DNA of 64,000 bases, taken from Begonia masoniana (taxonomy: Eukaryota > Streptophyta > Magnoliopsida > Cucurbitales > Begoniaceae). This document shows, piece by piece, positions 49,324-61,415 of the stretch. The DNA is taken from positions 15,564,583-15,628,582 of the forward strand of contig CM039515.1 of NCBI GenBank assembly GCA_022432975.1. Direction: 5' to 3'. The notes under the pieces are model-generated. The model had not been told where the DNA came from, ran no database searches, and saw only the letters and a list, made by a program, of their open reading frames with translations. A program made the position numbers and the translations under genes. Each line of letters opens with the position of its first letter. Position 1 is the first letter of the stretch.

Positions 49324-51583
49324 ATGGCTTTGCTCGCAGATCTCATCAACCTTAACCTTTCAGAAACCACTGAGAAGGTGATCGCAGAATACATATGGTT
49401 AGTCAGTCTGTCTCTCTCACTCTTGTTTTCTCTTTCATTTGCCCTTAGAAAAGTTCAGACTATGGTTGATCTTCTTGCTGTTTGTCCGTATTTTCTTTTT
49501 CGATTTTCTGGGGATGGGTCTTTTCGTTTTGTTATGTTCTTCGAGTAAGAGGGTATGCTCTGTTTTTGTCGATCTTGATTTCTATTTCACGAGATTCCCC
49601 TTTAATCTTACGAAACATATTCTATGTACTTTCATGTATTCTTAATGGGTTGAAGTTTTGTCGATTTTTGCTGGAAAATTTGATTAGAATATATTCCTCT
49701 GACATTGAACAGGATTGGAGGATCTGGTATGGATCTCAGGAGCAAAGCAAGGGTAAATTACTTCCTTTCCTGATAAAAACAAAACTCAACTTATATATTC
49801 ATCAATCTCACTGCTAAAGTTTTACTTAATTTGATTTCCAAAGACTCTCCCGAAACCCGTTTCTGATCCTTCGAAGCTTCCAAAATGGAACTATGACGGA
49901 TCGAGCACCGGGCAAGCCCCCGGAGATGACAGTGAAGTGATCTTATAGTAAGCTTTCTTCCCTATCCTAACTTTATATAAGATACAGTTTTGATTCATTG
50001 ATTTCTCTTTAAATACCAGCCCTCAAGCAATCTTCAGGGATCCATTCAGGAGAGGCAACAATATTCTTGTATGTTACCCTCTTCTCCTACCACGTTCTCG
50101 TCTGAATTCTTTGGCCGACCACCAATTTTTCAATCTTTCGTTAATCAAGTTGCTTTCTTAGGTTATGTGTGATGCTTATACCCCTTCTGCGGAGCCAATT
50201 CCGACAAACAAGAGGTTTGCAGCTGCAAAGATTTTCAGCCATCCCGACGTCGTCGCTGAGGAACCATGGTAAGTTCTACATAGACGAATAAATTCATTAG
50301 AAACTAATTTGAGATCTTGCTTTTGCTCTTGTTGAATAATTAATCGATCAATTATTTGTATGTATAAATGTATTTTTACGTGTGTTTGGGTATCGTGATG
50401 TATTCTATGGCAAACAGGTATGGTATTGAGCAAGAGTACACTCTATTACAGAAAGATGTCAAATGGCCCATCGGTTGGCCAGTAGGTGGCTATCCGGGAC
50501 CTCAGGTGATCTTGTTGTCTCTCCACTTGACTTGAATTTTAATTTCTTACTTATAATGCCATTCTATTATATATAAATTTTCTTGTGAAGTCGAGTCTTT
50601 TGTTTCGCTTTTGTCATTTTATCAAAAATTTGTGGAATTTTTTCATTAGGGTCCATATTATTGTGGTGCGGGTGCGGATAAAGCTTTCGGCCGAGAAATC
50701 GTGGATGCGCACTACAAGGCTTGCTTGTATGCCGGTATCAACATTAGCGGCATCAATGGAGAAGTGATGCCTGGACAAGTAAATCCTCGTATCCCTTTTT
50801 TTTTTCAATCGTAAAATGTTTTTTTCGTGTTCTAGGCAACATAATCGATCTAATTTTCAATATTGTAGTGGGAATTTCAAGTTGGACCATCAGTTGGGAT
50901 TTCTGCCGGAGACCAGATATGGGTTGCAAGATATATTTTGGAGGTTAATATCGATAGTTTGTGGTTTCTTCAATATTTCATATCATCCCTATTCGTAAAA
51001 CATATCGTTTATTCAAAAACAGAGGATTACAGAAATTGCTGGGATCGTTGTTTCGTTCGATCCGAAACCGATTCAGGGTGATTGGAATGGAGCCGGGGCT
51101 CACACCAATTACAGGTTGTGTGATTTGCAACTGTTCATAGGCGACCTTTTGAATTTGCCATTTTTGTCAACTAATTCTGTTTGCCTTTTTTTTTGGTAGC
51201 ACCGAGTCGATGAGGAGCGATGGAGGTTTCGAAGTGATCAAGAAAGCGATCGAGAAATTGGGTCTGAGGCACAAAGAACATATCGCAGCCTATGGCGAAG
51301 GCAATGAGCGTCGGCTCACCGGTCGACACGAAACGGCCGATATCAACACTTTCTTATGGGTAACGACCATTTTACCTAATCGAAGCATCGATGTTTTATT
51401 TTTCTTACACATAAGAGATCTTGTCAATAGGGCGTTGCCAACCGAGGGGCATCGATCCGAGTCGGCCGGGAGACGGAGAGAGAAGGAAAAGGGTATTTTG
51501 AAGACCGGAGGCCAGCTTCAAATATGGATCCTTATGTGGTGACTTCCATGATTGCTGAAACCACCATCCTCTGGAAGCCATGA
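49324..51583 (+). CDS. GLN1: cytosolic glutamine synthetase (GS1), 11 exons
   Basis: Exons 49324-49397, 49713-49752, 49844-49947, 50020-50068, 50162-50268, 50418-50505, 50650-50778, 50869-50943, 51023-51114, 51200-51359 and 51431-51583 join in frame to about 356 residues ending TTILWKP. The enzyme makes glutamine from glutamate, ammonia and ATP. Family landmarks are [27 protein letters not shown], the ATP-binding signature [19 protein letters not shown], and [23 protein letters not shown] with the glutamate-binding region. There is no N-terminal transit peptide and no plastid C-terminal extension, so it is the cytosolic form. All splice sites are GT-AG and nothing is broken. The gene lies right after the duplicated upstream region, so its promoter neighbourhood has recently changed. 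Confidence 0.97.
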
Positions 51584-52189
51584 AAGCTCTCAAAGGTTTA
51601 CCAAAATAAGTCCAGTTTTTGGACAGATTCTGTTCCTGCATAGTTTCTATTTAGTTTTTGAGTATTATTCTGTTTGAATTTCATTGTTTCAACTTCTTCG
51701 ATCATCTCTGTTTCTACTCTATTGTTTGTATATCCCTTCTTATCAACTTATGAATCTTAATCTTGATCTTTTTTTCTTCATATTTATAATTTCTTTTAGT
51801 TACGAAGTTTACGCTCAATTTTTACTCTCTGTTTTTATTTCTATTTCTTGATGTGTCATATATTGATTGATATTGTAACGTATCAAAATCTTCCCTTAAT
51901 TCAAGTAATCTAGGGTTTTTAATTTCTAAATTTAACCCTAATTAGCAGTCAATTAAATCTAATTATCTCAATTATGGCTCAATCAACAATCATCTAGCCT
52001 TAATTCCAATGAATTCTGTCAACGTTAAGGAAAGAATCACAGAGGAAATTTCTTCCTAAGCTTGTCAATGAATCTGATCAAATTGGGTGGTCAGATTCGT
52101 ATCATTCTTCAAAGGAAAGAATTGAAATTCTTCTCTAGAATATTAGGATACACAATAAGACGGTAAAAATCACAGCAACTGTAACATAT
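51584..52189. other. GS1 3' flank
   Basis: T-rich 3' UTR-like sequence follows the stop. No further gene is supported. Confidence 0.45.
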
Positions 52190-52515
52190 CTTCTCTCTTG
52201 ATTTTTGAAAATAGAGAAGAATTAGGAGAAACTCTTACCTCGCTGGAATCGCCATCCAACTACTCCGACCACCGCAAACTCGGGCGAAACCTTTCCCTCC
52301 CTCGGCCGAGCGTTTCCTTCGGCAAATCTCCCCTCTCGGCCGTAGCCCATTCTTTGTCAACCGAGGAACCTCCCGACGACGACATACCGCGCAACGTAAG
52401 AGGTAGAGTTCTTCGTGATATCTCTTTCTCTCCTGCGATGTGTCTCTCTCTCACTCTCACTCTCGCGCTGTGTCTCGCTCCTGGTTTCTTCTATTCGCAA
52501 AGGTGAAGGAAGACT
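52190..52515. other. GC-richer patch, coding status unclear
   Basis: Higher GC than its surroundings, with open frames on both strands. On the minus strand a frame starting MSSSGGSSVDKEWATAERGD ends just before GCGAG|GTAAGAG, a good donor site near 52240. It could be a first exon, a leader of a lost gene or an LTR fragment. I cannot identify it. Confidence 0.25.
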
Positions 52516-53178
52516 ATGTTCTGTTCAAAATTCAGACCAAATCGGACATCTAACAAACCAAATCGGTCAGTGTGAAGACTGAACCGGTCCAACAGTTCAG
52601 AATCAGATTGCACCGACCCAATTGATCAGAACCGACCCAAACTTTTCATATCAATTGAATTTTTGGATCATTACGGACGCTCAATTGATTCGAAAATCCA
52701 ACGCTTAAATTTGACTGGTAATAAATTTATGCCTAAAATCTTTTTGAAATGAATTTGTTCAAGTAGAAATTTAATATCAATATTTTATTGAGGCATAAAC
52801 AAGTCTCGAAAGTCGTACGAACCGATTCAACTCAATCCAATTTGACCTAAGAGTACAAGTAAGGAAATTCTGCTCAAACTCTGTTGAAATTAGATTTATT
52901 AGGAAGACATTGATACTATATTTTATTTAAACAGGATATTATTGGAATACTGGAATATTGGAAAAATCTCGAAACCCTAATCGCTCGGAATCCAAGCAAG
53001 TGAAAATACAACTTTTTCAACGTTTTGGCTATGACTCTACATCATAAGAAATTATGTTATTTCTTGTAACTGTTTTAAACGAGTTGATATTTGAGCACGC
53101 ATGTTTAGACATTGACATAGAATTATATTAAGATAAAATTGATAGGATATTTGTATGTGTATAAAAATGATGAAATTG
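52516..53178. other. intergenic, no gene seen
   Basis: AACCGGTC/AATCGGTC-type words recur around 52540-52640. No gene is supported. Confidence 0.35.
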
Positions 53179-53290
53179 TGTTAGTGATTTTCTACACCTA
53201 ACGCAAGTGCACGTGTCGCTAACAAAGTAATAAAGAGTAAGTAAAAGTCGATTTCACGAGGATAATCTTAACTAAGTTTAATTGCTATAT
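53179..53290 (-). repeat. remnant of the Athila-like 3' LTR
   Basis: TGTTAGTGATTTTCTACACC and the following 90 bases match 59078-59189 with a few differences, then break off into RT sequence. Confidence 0.8.
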
Positions 53291-54417
53291 CCACTTCTAA
53301 ACCCTTTTCTAAAACTCAATGCCACAATATTATCCCCTTGGGAACCATAAAATGACATTTCTACCAATTTAGCACCAAGTTTGTCTCTAGGCATCTATTC
53401 AAAAATAGTTCTAAATTTTTCAAACATGTTCCGAAAGACTCTCAAACAATAGAGAAATCATCCATAAAAATCTCTAAACATTCTTCGACCATGTCTGAAA
53501 ATATAGCTGTCATACAACGTTGGAAAATTGCTGGAGCGTTGCACAATCCAAAAGGTATTCTTTGAAATGCGAAAGTTCCATAAGGACATGTAAACATAGT
53601 TTTCTCTTGATCTTCGGGAGCAATCATGATTTGATTATATCCTGAATACCTATCAATAAAACAATAAAATTATTTACCAGCCAACCTATCTAGTATTTGA
53701 TCAATAAACGGTAGCGGGAAATAATCTTTACGTGTGACATTGTTTAATTTTCGGTAATCCATGTAAATTCTCAATTCTGTTACTGTCCTTGTTGGAATCA
53801 ACTCATTCTTTTCATTGGACATAACTGTTATCCCACCTTTCTTTGGAATACATTAAACTGAGCATTAAATTAATGTTTGCTATCTGAGCTATCTGAAATT
53901 GGGTAAATAATTCCAGCATCCAACCATTTGAGAATTTCCTTCTTCACAATTCCTTCATTACTGGATTCAATCTTCTCTATTACTCTATAGATGCGTTGCA
54001 TCCATCTTCTAGGAGTATCTTGTGCATACAAATACTAGGACTAATCTCTTTAATGTCTCTAACTGTCTATGCCAAAGTCTGTTTGTAAGTTCTCAATACT
54101 TGGAGTAATTTTTCCTCTTGCATGGTTGTCAAAATAGCCAAAATAATAACAGGAAGGGTCTCCTTAAGTCCTAAAAATGGATATTTGAGGTGAAAGGGCA
54201 GTTGTTTAAGCTCCAGTGTTGGCGCGTTTTCAATGGATGGCTTAAGAAATTCTGGTTTATCTTTCGTTCTCACTAATGCTTCAAACTGTTTTTTGTAGCT
54301 CCGGGAAATCTGCTTTGTTTCTTATGTTTTTGTTCTTTCTGATAATAAAATAGTATTCTTCCTTATAAGGACATTTCATGACTTTTAAAACGTTGAAGGT
54401 AACTTGTTGATCATTCA
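53291..54417 (-). pseudogene. Athila-like reverse transcriptase region, broken
   Basis: DQQVTFNVLKVMKC starts at the solo LTR junction (54417) and continues the protease linker. TLELKQLPFHLKYPFLG and LPVIILAILTTMQEEKLLQVL (54067-54273) are the typical Athila pre-RT segment. IAPEDQEKTMFTCPYGTFAF with FGLCNAPAIFQRCM and FMDDFSIV (53442-53627) are RT blocks that include the catalytic Asp-Asp. Several stops and shifts lie between them. RNase H and integrase are absent, removed by the deletion at 53290. Confidence 0.82.
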
Positions 54418-56853
54418 TGTAACATCCTCATATTTGGCCTTTAAACTATTCCTAAAATTCACATGAAATTTAAACTTTTATTCCGAAATTTAATCATGCA
54501 TACATAAGGGTGTTTAACCACAATCAGCAGAAGACTATTCACTTGTAGATAATCTCATATTAAACTAAACTTTGGTATAATAGTGATAAAATAATAAAAC
54601 AGAGGCTTTGGTCGACGTCTATAACAATTCGTCTCGGGTTTCATCAAAGGAACAATAGGGGTCGACAATTCTTTCTATCGGGTTTGGACGAATGGTACAG
54701 TGGGGGTCGACGTGGCCTCAGTAAGGAGATCGGTCGATGTCTATAAAACAGACGAGAAATTAATTCCCCTCGGGTTGCATCTCATTCGTCCACCAAATCG
54801 GACGATATTATCATCCACAGAATCGGACGACGTTGTCATCCACATAATCGGACGATGTTGTCATCCACAGAATCGGACGATGTTATCATCCACTCACAGA
54901 ATCGGACGATGTTGTCATTCACAAAATTGGACGACATCCCTTCGGCCGATATCCTCATCCATAAAATCAGACAATGATCAATACTGACTAAAATCGGTCG
55001 ACATTGCCTTAGAAAAATCCGAGTACGTGGACAACTTCACCTAGCCGATCATTCGCCATTTTGGGCTATCGATCGGCTAACTCTCTGAAATCTGAATTCC
55101 AGAGAGCTGCTCTTCTTACTCTTCACATCTCTCACCCTTCACCCTTCACAACTTCACTAATCAACTCAATTCATTAAATCTAATCTATTTCAATTATCAA
55201 ATCAACCTAGTTCATCAATATCCCAAAAGAAACGTCTATCCATAAAATTCTCCAAAAAATATCAATACCTCAGTATTATCTACTCAGCTCATTAAACCCC
55301 TTATACACATATCAAATTGTTTCTTCTTCACACTCAAACCTCAAAACACTTAACCCATGCTCCCCCAGGTTAGTTTAGCTCGGACTACATAGCACACCAC
55401 CACAAGCATCCATTCTTCAACCTATTCCTTCATTTTGCAGATGATCATCATCACCTTCTTCTATGTCGCCTACACTATAAAGACAACTATGAGCTAAAGG
55501 CTCAGTAAACTTCGTAAATGAAATTGCATGCTATGCGTGTGGGGTTTGTAAAACATGCAGTACCCCTTTTTTTTTTCGTTGTTTAGTTTCATAGCGGGAG
55601 GTGTCACCGGGGGTTGACTCACCAGATAAAGAGGGCACATCTCGCGATTAGATAGCCTTTTCCATCTGCAGGGGGAAAACATGCTCCTCCTCTCAGGACA
55701 GCCATGTCTGAACCTCACCCCGACGTGATCGGAATTACATACATTTCATATCTTTTTATTAGTCGTTTCTTTTCATGAAAACATAACGTGGGAAATTCAT
55801 TTTCTATGCTTTTCGAAAATATGATGTATGAACATGAATCATGCTTAAAGTAGGAAACATAGAAAATACGTAAAACCTAGTAAAGCATTCTAATACGACA
55901 ACCATTCTAAGCTACCCATCCAACCTACGCTAAACAACAACTTCATCAATATCCTCGATCAACAACACTCATCTATGGTGTAGGCCGGATCGGCCAAGCA
56001 AAGCACGAAGACTTACCTTGCGTCCGTTGCAATTTAAGCTCCGTCCACGAGCGTTGTTCACCTATGGAAATTCACAACAATCGTCATTAAAATCGAGCCT
56101 AAATCGTCAAACTTTGAAAACTAACAGAACTTCTATCTAAAGAAAATTTCCTAAAACTCTAATTTAACTCGTTGAAGCATTTTATCGAGCAATTCATGCT
56201 CGTGAATCCTTAACCTCCATTAATAGAGTTTTCAAAACTTCCAACCACCCAAAATTCGCATTATGACCATTAACTTGCCCAACTACTTCCAATGCTCACT
56301 AATACGTCCACCAAAATCATAAATAGGGTGACCCTAGCCATTTCTAACATAACCCGGCTGTTTCGCAAAAATCCTAAACGAAACTCTAATCGTTTAACTT
56401 CGCGAAAATAGAAATATAATGTCCGAAAACTATAGAATCTTACTTAGGGTCGTGATTGGAGAAGAAAACGTGAAGAACTCGGGTCGATTGGTGGAGGACT
56501 CGCCGTCGTTGAAGTGAAGATCGCTGTGGATGGGGGAAGTCGCCAGAGAGGTTCTTCTGGAGAGGAAAATCGCAATTGTGGAGGAGAAGAAGAGTTTTTG
56601 TTATTTTAAATGAATTTTTGACTTGTCAAATGACATATTTGCCATTCCTCTTGATTTTCTATTTATTTCATTACTTATTTCGTTATTTAACCAACGACTC
56701 GTTTTCTCCAAATTTTCATATTTCACCAATAATTCCAACTTATTGCTATGGCTCTATTAAAACTTTTCGTTCGCAAAACGGACTTAATTTGACATATTTA
56801 CAAAATGACATTATATGTTGGAATAAATAAATTCCGTAAAACCGGGTGTTACA
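54418..56853 (-). repeat. solo LTR of a chromovirus-type element
   Basis: 2436 bp, TGTAACATCCTC...ACCGGGTGTTACA, flanked by a perfect 5-bp duplication ATTCA (54413-54417 and 56854-56858). It is related to the LTRs at 15599 and 22435 by the common terminus CCGGGTGTTACA and by a shared central block (CAACTATGAGC...GCTCA.TA near 55480 and 16765). It was left by recombination between the two LTRs of a full element inserted in the Athila-like protease region. It carries a 25-bp tandem repeat. Confidence 0.88.
54796..54931. repeat. 25-bp tandem repeat in the solo LTR
   Basis: AATCGGACGATGTTGTCATC is the start of a 25-bp unit present about five and a half times, one copy being 29 bp. Confidence 0.85.
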
Positions 56854-58980
56854 ATTCACCCTCATGGTGAGTTCTCCTTTTTGAACATCGATTAACGTTC
56901 TTCCCGTGGCTAAGAATGGTCTTCCCAATATGATGGGCACTTCACGGTCTGCTTCGTAATCCAAAATAATGAAGTCTACTGGAAAAATAAATTTATCTAC
57001 CTTTACAAGTACGTCTTCTATCTTCCCTTGAGGATGAGTTAATGAGCGATCAGCGAGTTGCAAAGTAACCGTAGTAGGTCGAGTTTCTGCTATTCCCAGT
57101 TTCTTAAAGATGGATATGAGCATTAAATTAATGTTTGCTCCTAAATCACACAAAACTTTCCCAAAATAGTTATTGTCGATCGTGCATGGAATGGTGAAGC
57201 TGCCTGAATCTTTTAATTTAGGTGGGATCTTATTCTGTAAGATATAACTTGTTTCTTCAATCATGACTACCATTTCAAATTCTTCCAGCCTTCTTTTATT
57301 GGACAAAATATTCTTCATAAACTTTGCATAGTTGGACATTTGTTCAAGTGTTTCCACCAAAGGCACATTAATATTAAGTTGCTTAAGAACATCAAGGAAT
57401 CTTTTAAACTGTTTGTCTTGATTATGTTTTTGCAATCTTTGAGGAAATGGAGGTAGTGGCCTCTGAATTTTCAATTCACCTTGCTGCTGCTGTGGTGTAA
57501 CTACAGTATCAGTTACTGGGTTACACTTTTCTGATTCATCTAAATCCTCTTGTTCAACCAACTCATCTTGTTTCTTTAAATTTTCTACCCTCTGTTGTTT
57601 TTTTGGAATCTCAAGTTCCTTTTTATTCATCAGTACAATGGTCTTGCAATGCTCCTTTCCTAGTCTTTACGGCACTTCCGTATCTCGGTAATTGCCCCAC
57701 ATTTCTTGTGTTCATAGATTGAGCTAACTGTCCCATTTCAGTTTTAATATTTTTGATGGACGCAACAAAATTTTTTAGAATTACGTCTGTTTTGGAGGTG
57801 TATTCTCTGGCAAAATCTTCTGATTTCTCTTGAGGCATCGAACTATGAGTTGTTTATGAGAATCCTTGAGAGTAGTTTTCTGTAGATCTGCTTGGTGCTG
57901 TAGTATTCTGCTACTGGGAATTCCATTAAAATTTGGATGTTGTTTCCAGCCAGGATTATATGACTGAGAGTATGGATTGTTGTTCTTGTTGTATCCTACA
58001 TAATTCGCAGATTCTGGGTTAGTAGGACAAAAATTGTCATCGTGGTATTCCCCACAGAAAATACACGATACTTCTCTCGTCGTTGGCTTTAATGACTTGT
58101 TCATTGATTTGATAGTGTTTTCCAGCATGTCAATTTTCGCATTCAAGGCAGAAACTTCATCTAAATCATAAAGTCCAGATGCATGCTTTGTAGAGTAAAC
58201 TCTTTCTGAAGGTCATTGGTAACTATTCACTGTCATTTTTTCCAACAAATCATAAGCTTCATTGAAAGATTTTGATAGAAGAGTTTTGTTTGTTGCAACA
58301 TTGATAATTGATCTGGTCTAGCCATTAAGTCCATTATAAAATGTCTCCAGCTGAATCTAATATGGTATTCCATGATTAGGACACTGCCTTAACAATTCCT
58401 TGAATCTATCCCAAGCCTCATAAAGTGATTCACCATCCTGCTGTTAAAAACTTGTGATTTCATTCTTCATTTTGGCGTTCCTCACTGGTAGATGATATTT
58501 TATGATGAATTTCTTGGCTAAATCTCCCCATGTATTGATAGTATTTGATGGAATGTTGTTTAACCAATCTCGTGCTCTGTCTCTTAAGGAATATGAAAAA
58601 AGTTTGAGTCTTAACGCTTCAGCTGAAACTCTATGAAAATTGAATGAATCGCTCACTTCTCCAAAAATCTTAAGATGACGATGAGGGTTGTCCGATACTA
58701 ATCCACTAAACTGCCCAACTATTTAAAGTATCTGAAACATGACTGGTTTTAAATCAAATTGGATAGCATGTAAATCTGGTCTCACAATACCAGGATTCAG
58801 ATCATCAAGCGTGGGAATGACATCAATGATACGATCAGGATTATTTCTTTTTTCTTCCTGGTTGGTCATATTGTATTCTTCAATAAATGATTGCTGTTGT
58901 TGTCTCCTTCTTGCTCGAAATGTCCATTCAATCTCTGGATCATGTGGAACAAGATCCCAGTTGTCCTCGTCAGGCATCAA
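56854..58980 (-). pseudogene. Athila-like gag and protease region, broken
   Basis: Reading leftwards: DNWDLVPHDPEIEW and IVRPDLHAIQFDLKP (58980-58723), then the gag core SAEALRLKLFSYSLRDRARD with WLNNIPSNTINTWGDLA (58656-58444). A zinc-finger-like CIFCGEYHDDNFC lies near 58050, and FARE-type gag C-terminal pieces at 57838-57623. The protease region 57630-56860 has RPLPPFPQRLQK, FTIPCTIDNNYFGKVLCDLG, in which the usual Asp-Leu-Gly active site is kept, and PIILGRPFLATGRTLIDV. The order is that of Athila elements. Stops and shifts separate the pieces. Confidence 0.8.
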
Positions 58981-59052
58981 GCAAATGGTACTTGAAGAAC
59001 AATGGATAAAACGTAAAACAAAATTATAGCAAAATAAGATAATTAAGAAATA

Positions 59053-59077
59053 TTCCCGGCAACGGCGTCAAAAACTT
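59053..59077 (-). other. Athila-like primer binding site (Asp-tRNA type)
   Basis: Minus strand TTGACGCCGTTGCCGGGAA directly inside the LTR end. It differs by about one base from the TGGCGCCGTTGCC site usual in Athila/Tat elements. Confidence 0.7.
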
Positions 59078-60095
59078 GTTAGTGATTTTCTACACCTAAC
59101 ACAAGTGCACGTGTCGCTAACAAAGTAATAAAGAGTAAGTAAAAGTCAATCCCACGAAGATAATCTTAACTAAGTTTAATTACTATAAAATTATATAAAA
59201 GAAAGATGAAATATAAAGAATAATGGCTTGAGTGGAAAAATAATATAAAATTAGAGTTTACTCAGCTATGATAAAGAAATGAATTGAAATAAATTTAGAA
59301 GATTACGATAATGAAAGTTTTGGTTAGGATCGATTTCCTCGTTACATACAATTTACTACTAATGTTATAGAAAGCTACAACATTTTCCACTGAACAGCGA
59401 GAACTAACATTTTCTAGGGTTCTCTCGAATTGCCTAGTTAAATTCGTCATAGAATTTCTTTCAATTTTTGAAGAGACAAAACTTAATCCGAATTTCGTTA
59501 AAATCTTATTCTCGATGCCAAATAAATTAATGTCAACTATTTTGTAACAATTTAATTTATTTAATCAATTATGCATCTCAAAATTTCTATCTACCTCTCG
59601 ATACAACAGAAACATGTAACATCAAATTTGTTTGTCGACACAATTTGAATAATCATGATAGATTATTCAATGAAAAATAAGCAAACTTGCATAGATACCA
59701 ATAAATCTCATAACGAGTACTTTCTCTCTTAACCAAGATTAAAAATCTAGCTCAAATTCATGACAATAAAATCTAAAATAAAAATATTCATCAAAAGAAA
59801 AATATAAAAAAGTAGTAGAAGAAGAATTGTTGATGCCAAATTTCTCTTTTTCGCTGCTCTTTCCTCTTTTTGCTTTCTCCTCTGGTCACCGTCTCCCTTC
59901 TCCCTGATTCAGCAGAAAATCGATCTATTCTTCCTGGAGAGATTATCGCTAGGAAACCTCATCTGGTTGGACATATCCTTTCTCCCTTTATTGATTCTAG
60001 TGATTTCTCTAGCAAATTCCCTCTCTCTCCTTGATTCTAGGGATTTTTTTTACATTTGCTCCTTCTCTTTTGGTCATTCAAATAAAAATCAAATC
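59078..60095 (-). repeat. Athila-like 5' LTR, outer end unresolved
   Basis: Begins (inner end) TGTTAGTGATTTTCTACACC, as in the remnant at 53179. The outer boundary cannot be fixed because the partner LTR is deleted. The end given is where a different repeat (TGTAGCGCCCCGAG) starts. Confidence 0.55.
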
Positions 60096-60209
60096 TGTAG
60101 CGCCCCGAGTTATCTGAACCCGGTTCGCTATTCTGATTACGTACTAGTACTGGAAAATTTGAGAAATTATTTAAAATTTTATTCATCGCCTTAAAACATT
60201 TAAACCTTT
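60096..60209. repeat. possible LTR fragment starting TGTAGCGCCCCGAG
   Basis: The start resembles the TGTGACGACCCGAAAACC start of the chromovirus LTR and is interrupted at 60210 by the next LTR. This rests on the start motif only. Confidence 0.3.
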
Positions 60210-61399
60210 TGATACACCTAGGAGGCCAAGCACACGCTAACAAGGTATGTCACACACTCTCACTAATCTTTTTACTAATTATTGTTTTCCTTTTGCAAAT
60301 GAAGGACTAATGGATCGCTTGGAATGGTAGCCATCCCGCAGAACATGGATAAACCCACTAACATGTTATCATGGAGCATAGGACTAGCAGAAGAGGGAAT
60401 TTGTCTTCCCTTAGACAACTCTTTGTAATTTTAGGTTCCAATTTCTTTTATTGTTCTAAGGCAAACTTTGGGCCTCTCTATTTACTTTGTGATTTTCTCA
60501 TTATGTCATTAGAGGGTGATGAGGGTTGTTGGCCTCAAAGGCAAAGCAACCTTAATTATAAGACTTTCCAAAAACGGCCATCAATCTGACCTCTGAGGTA
60601 TAATTGGCAACATCGACAGCCTTGCCAACCTTATTACAAAAATTGCCCTTCATGAAGATTGTAGCCACACGTTGAGCTTTTCAGAATAGGCTGGATCGTG
60701 AAATTTGGGCATCATTTGCTTTGTCAACAGCATCAATTACTGAGAGCTCGTTATGGGCTTACTTGAGCGCACGCCCCAAACATAAAGCTCATTCTTTGAG
60801 CCCGTTCTTTCAAAAGGAAGCGTGCCCTTTTTCCATTTGAAATCATTCCTGAAGACTTAAGTTCTTTCCCATAAAGTTCAACACAACTTACCATACAAAG
60901 AGCCATCTCTACGGTTAAGATGAAAGAGCACACTTACACGGACGGATGGATCAAGACCAAACGATCTTTTCCTATTTCATTGTGCCAACTAAGCCCTTAG
61001 TTGCCCTAGTATATTTAAGCATAATTTTCAGACATTGTAATCAGTTTTTGAATGAAATTTTCAGAGGTTATTCAGGAACTCTTTTGCCTTAGAATCCATT
61101 TTTCTCAAGGTAAGCCTCAGGTGTTTTGCATTTGAGTGGAGTGTGTCTCCAAATTGTCTTCTAAATCTGTGGTTATTTGGAAGCTCTTATCCTCACCCAT
61201 TTCTACACCTTGTTCTAAGACTTTAGACAAGGGAGGAGAGTGAGTCAACCAGATCTTGTGCCGTTGTAATCTTCCTTGAAAGGTTATATCACCCGAACGT
61301 GCTCCAAGTTGCGTTTCGGACAGGTTACGGATCTATTTTTCTTCCTAATTTTTTATATTGTTGCGCTAATCTTTTCCTTGCAAGGTTTGATTCGCATCA
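60210..61399 (+). repeat. 5' LTR of a third element 1/2-family copy
   Basis: TGATACACCTAGGAGGCC...TTCGCATCA, followed by a primer site. U3 contains a GTATGT donor-like site, a pyrimidine-rich stretch with a mutated acceptor, and a coding-like segment ending NMLSWSIGLAEEGICLPLDN then stop at about 60431. It is about 80 percent similar by eye to the inverted copy at 61908-63080. Confidence 0.7.
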
Positions 61400-61402
61400 T
61401 CT

Positions 61403-61415
61403 TGGTATCAGAGCC
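61403..61415 (+). other. primer binding site (initiator Met tRNA)
   Basis: TGGTATCAGAGCC, three bases after the LTR end. Confidence 0.8.

Larger units (their letters stand above)
47996..49341. repeat. tandem duplication spanning Pack-MULE end and GS1 5' region
   Basis: Unit A 47996-48633 and unit B 48634-49341 are near-identical apart from small indels and one block of about 65 bases present only in B (49130-49205). Both begin CTCATCAAC. Each holds the AAE3 intron, a GA repeat, the right inverted repeat of the Pack-MULE, and the GS1 upstream region with the first codons of GS1. The outer boundaries share the 10 bases CTCATCAACC. Confidence 0.88.
53179..60095 (-). mobile_element. decayed Athila-like Ty3/gypsy element, split by a solo LTR
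   Basis: Minus-strand gag, protease and RT pieces in Athila order lie between 58980 and 53291. A Asp-tRNA-type primer site and a right LTR lie beyond 59078. At the left only the last 112 bp of the other LTR survive (53179-53290) and are joined directly to RT sequence, so most of that LTR and the 3' part of pol and beyond are deleted. Many stops and shifts show it is dead. The outer end of the right LTR is not resolved. Confidence 0.75.

Noticed and set aside
60940..60960. GGACGGATGGATC in the 60- and 62-kb LTRs as a relative of the Mutator-element hairpins
   Set aside because: There is no matching inverted arm nearby, and a short chance similarity is enough to explain it.
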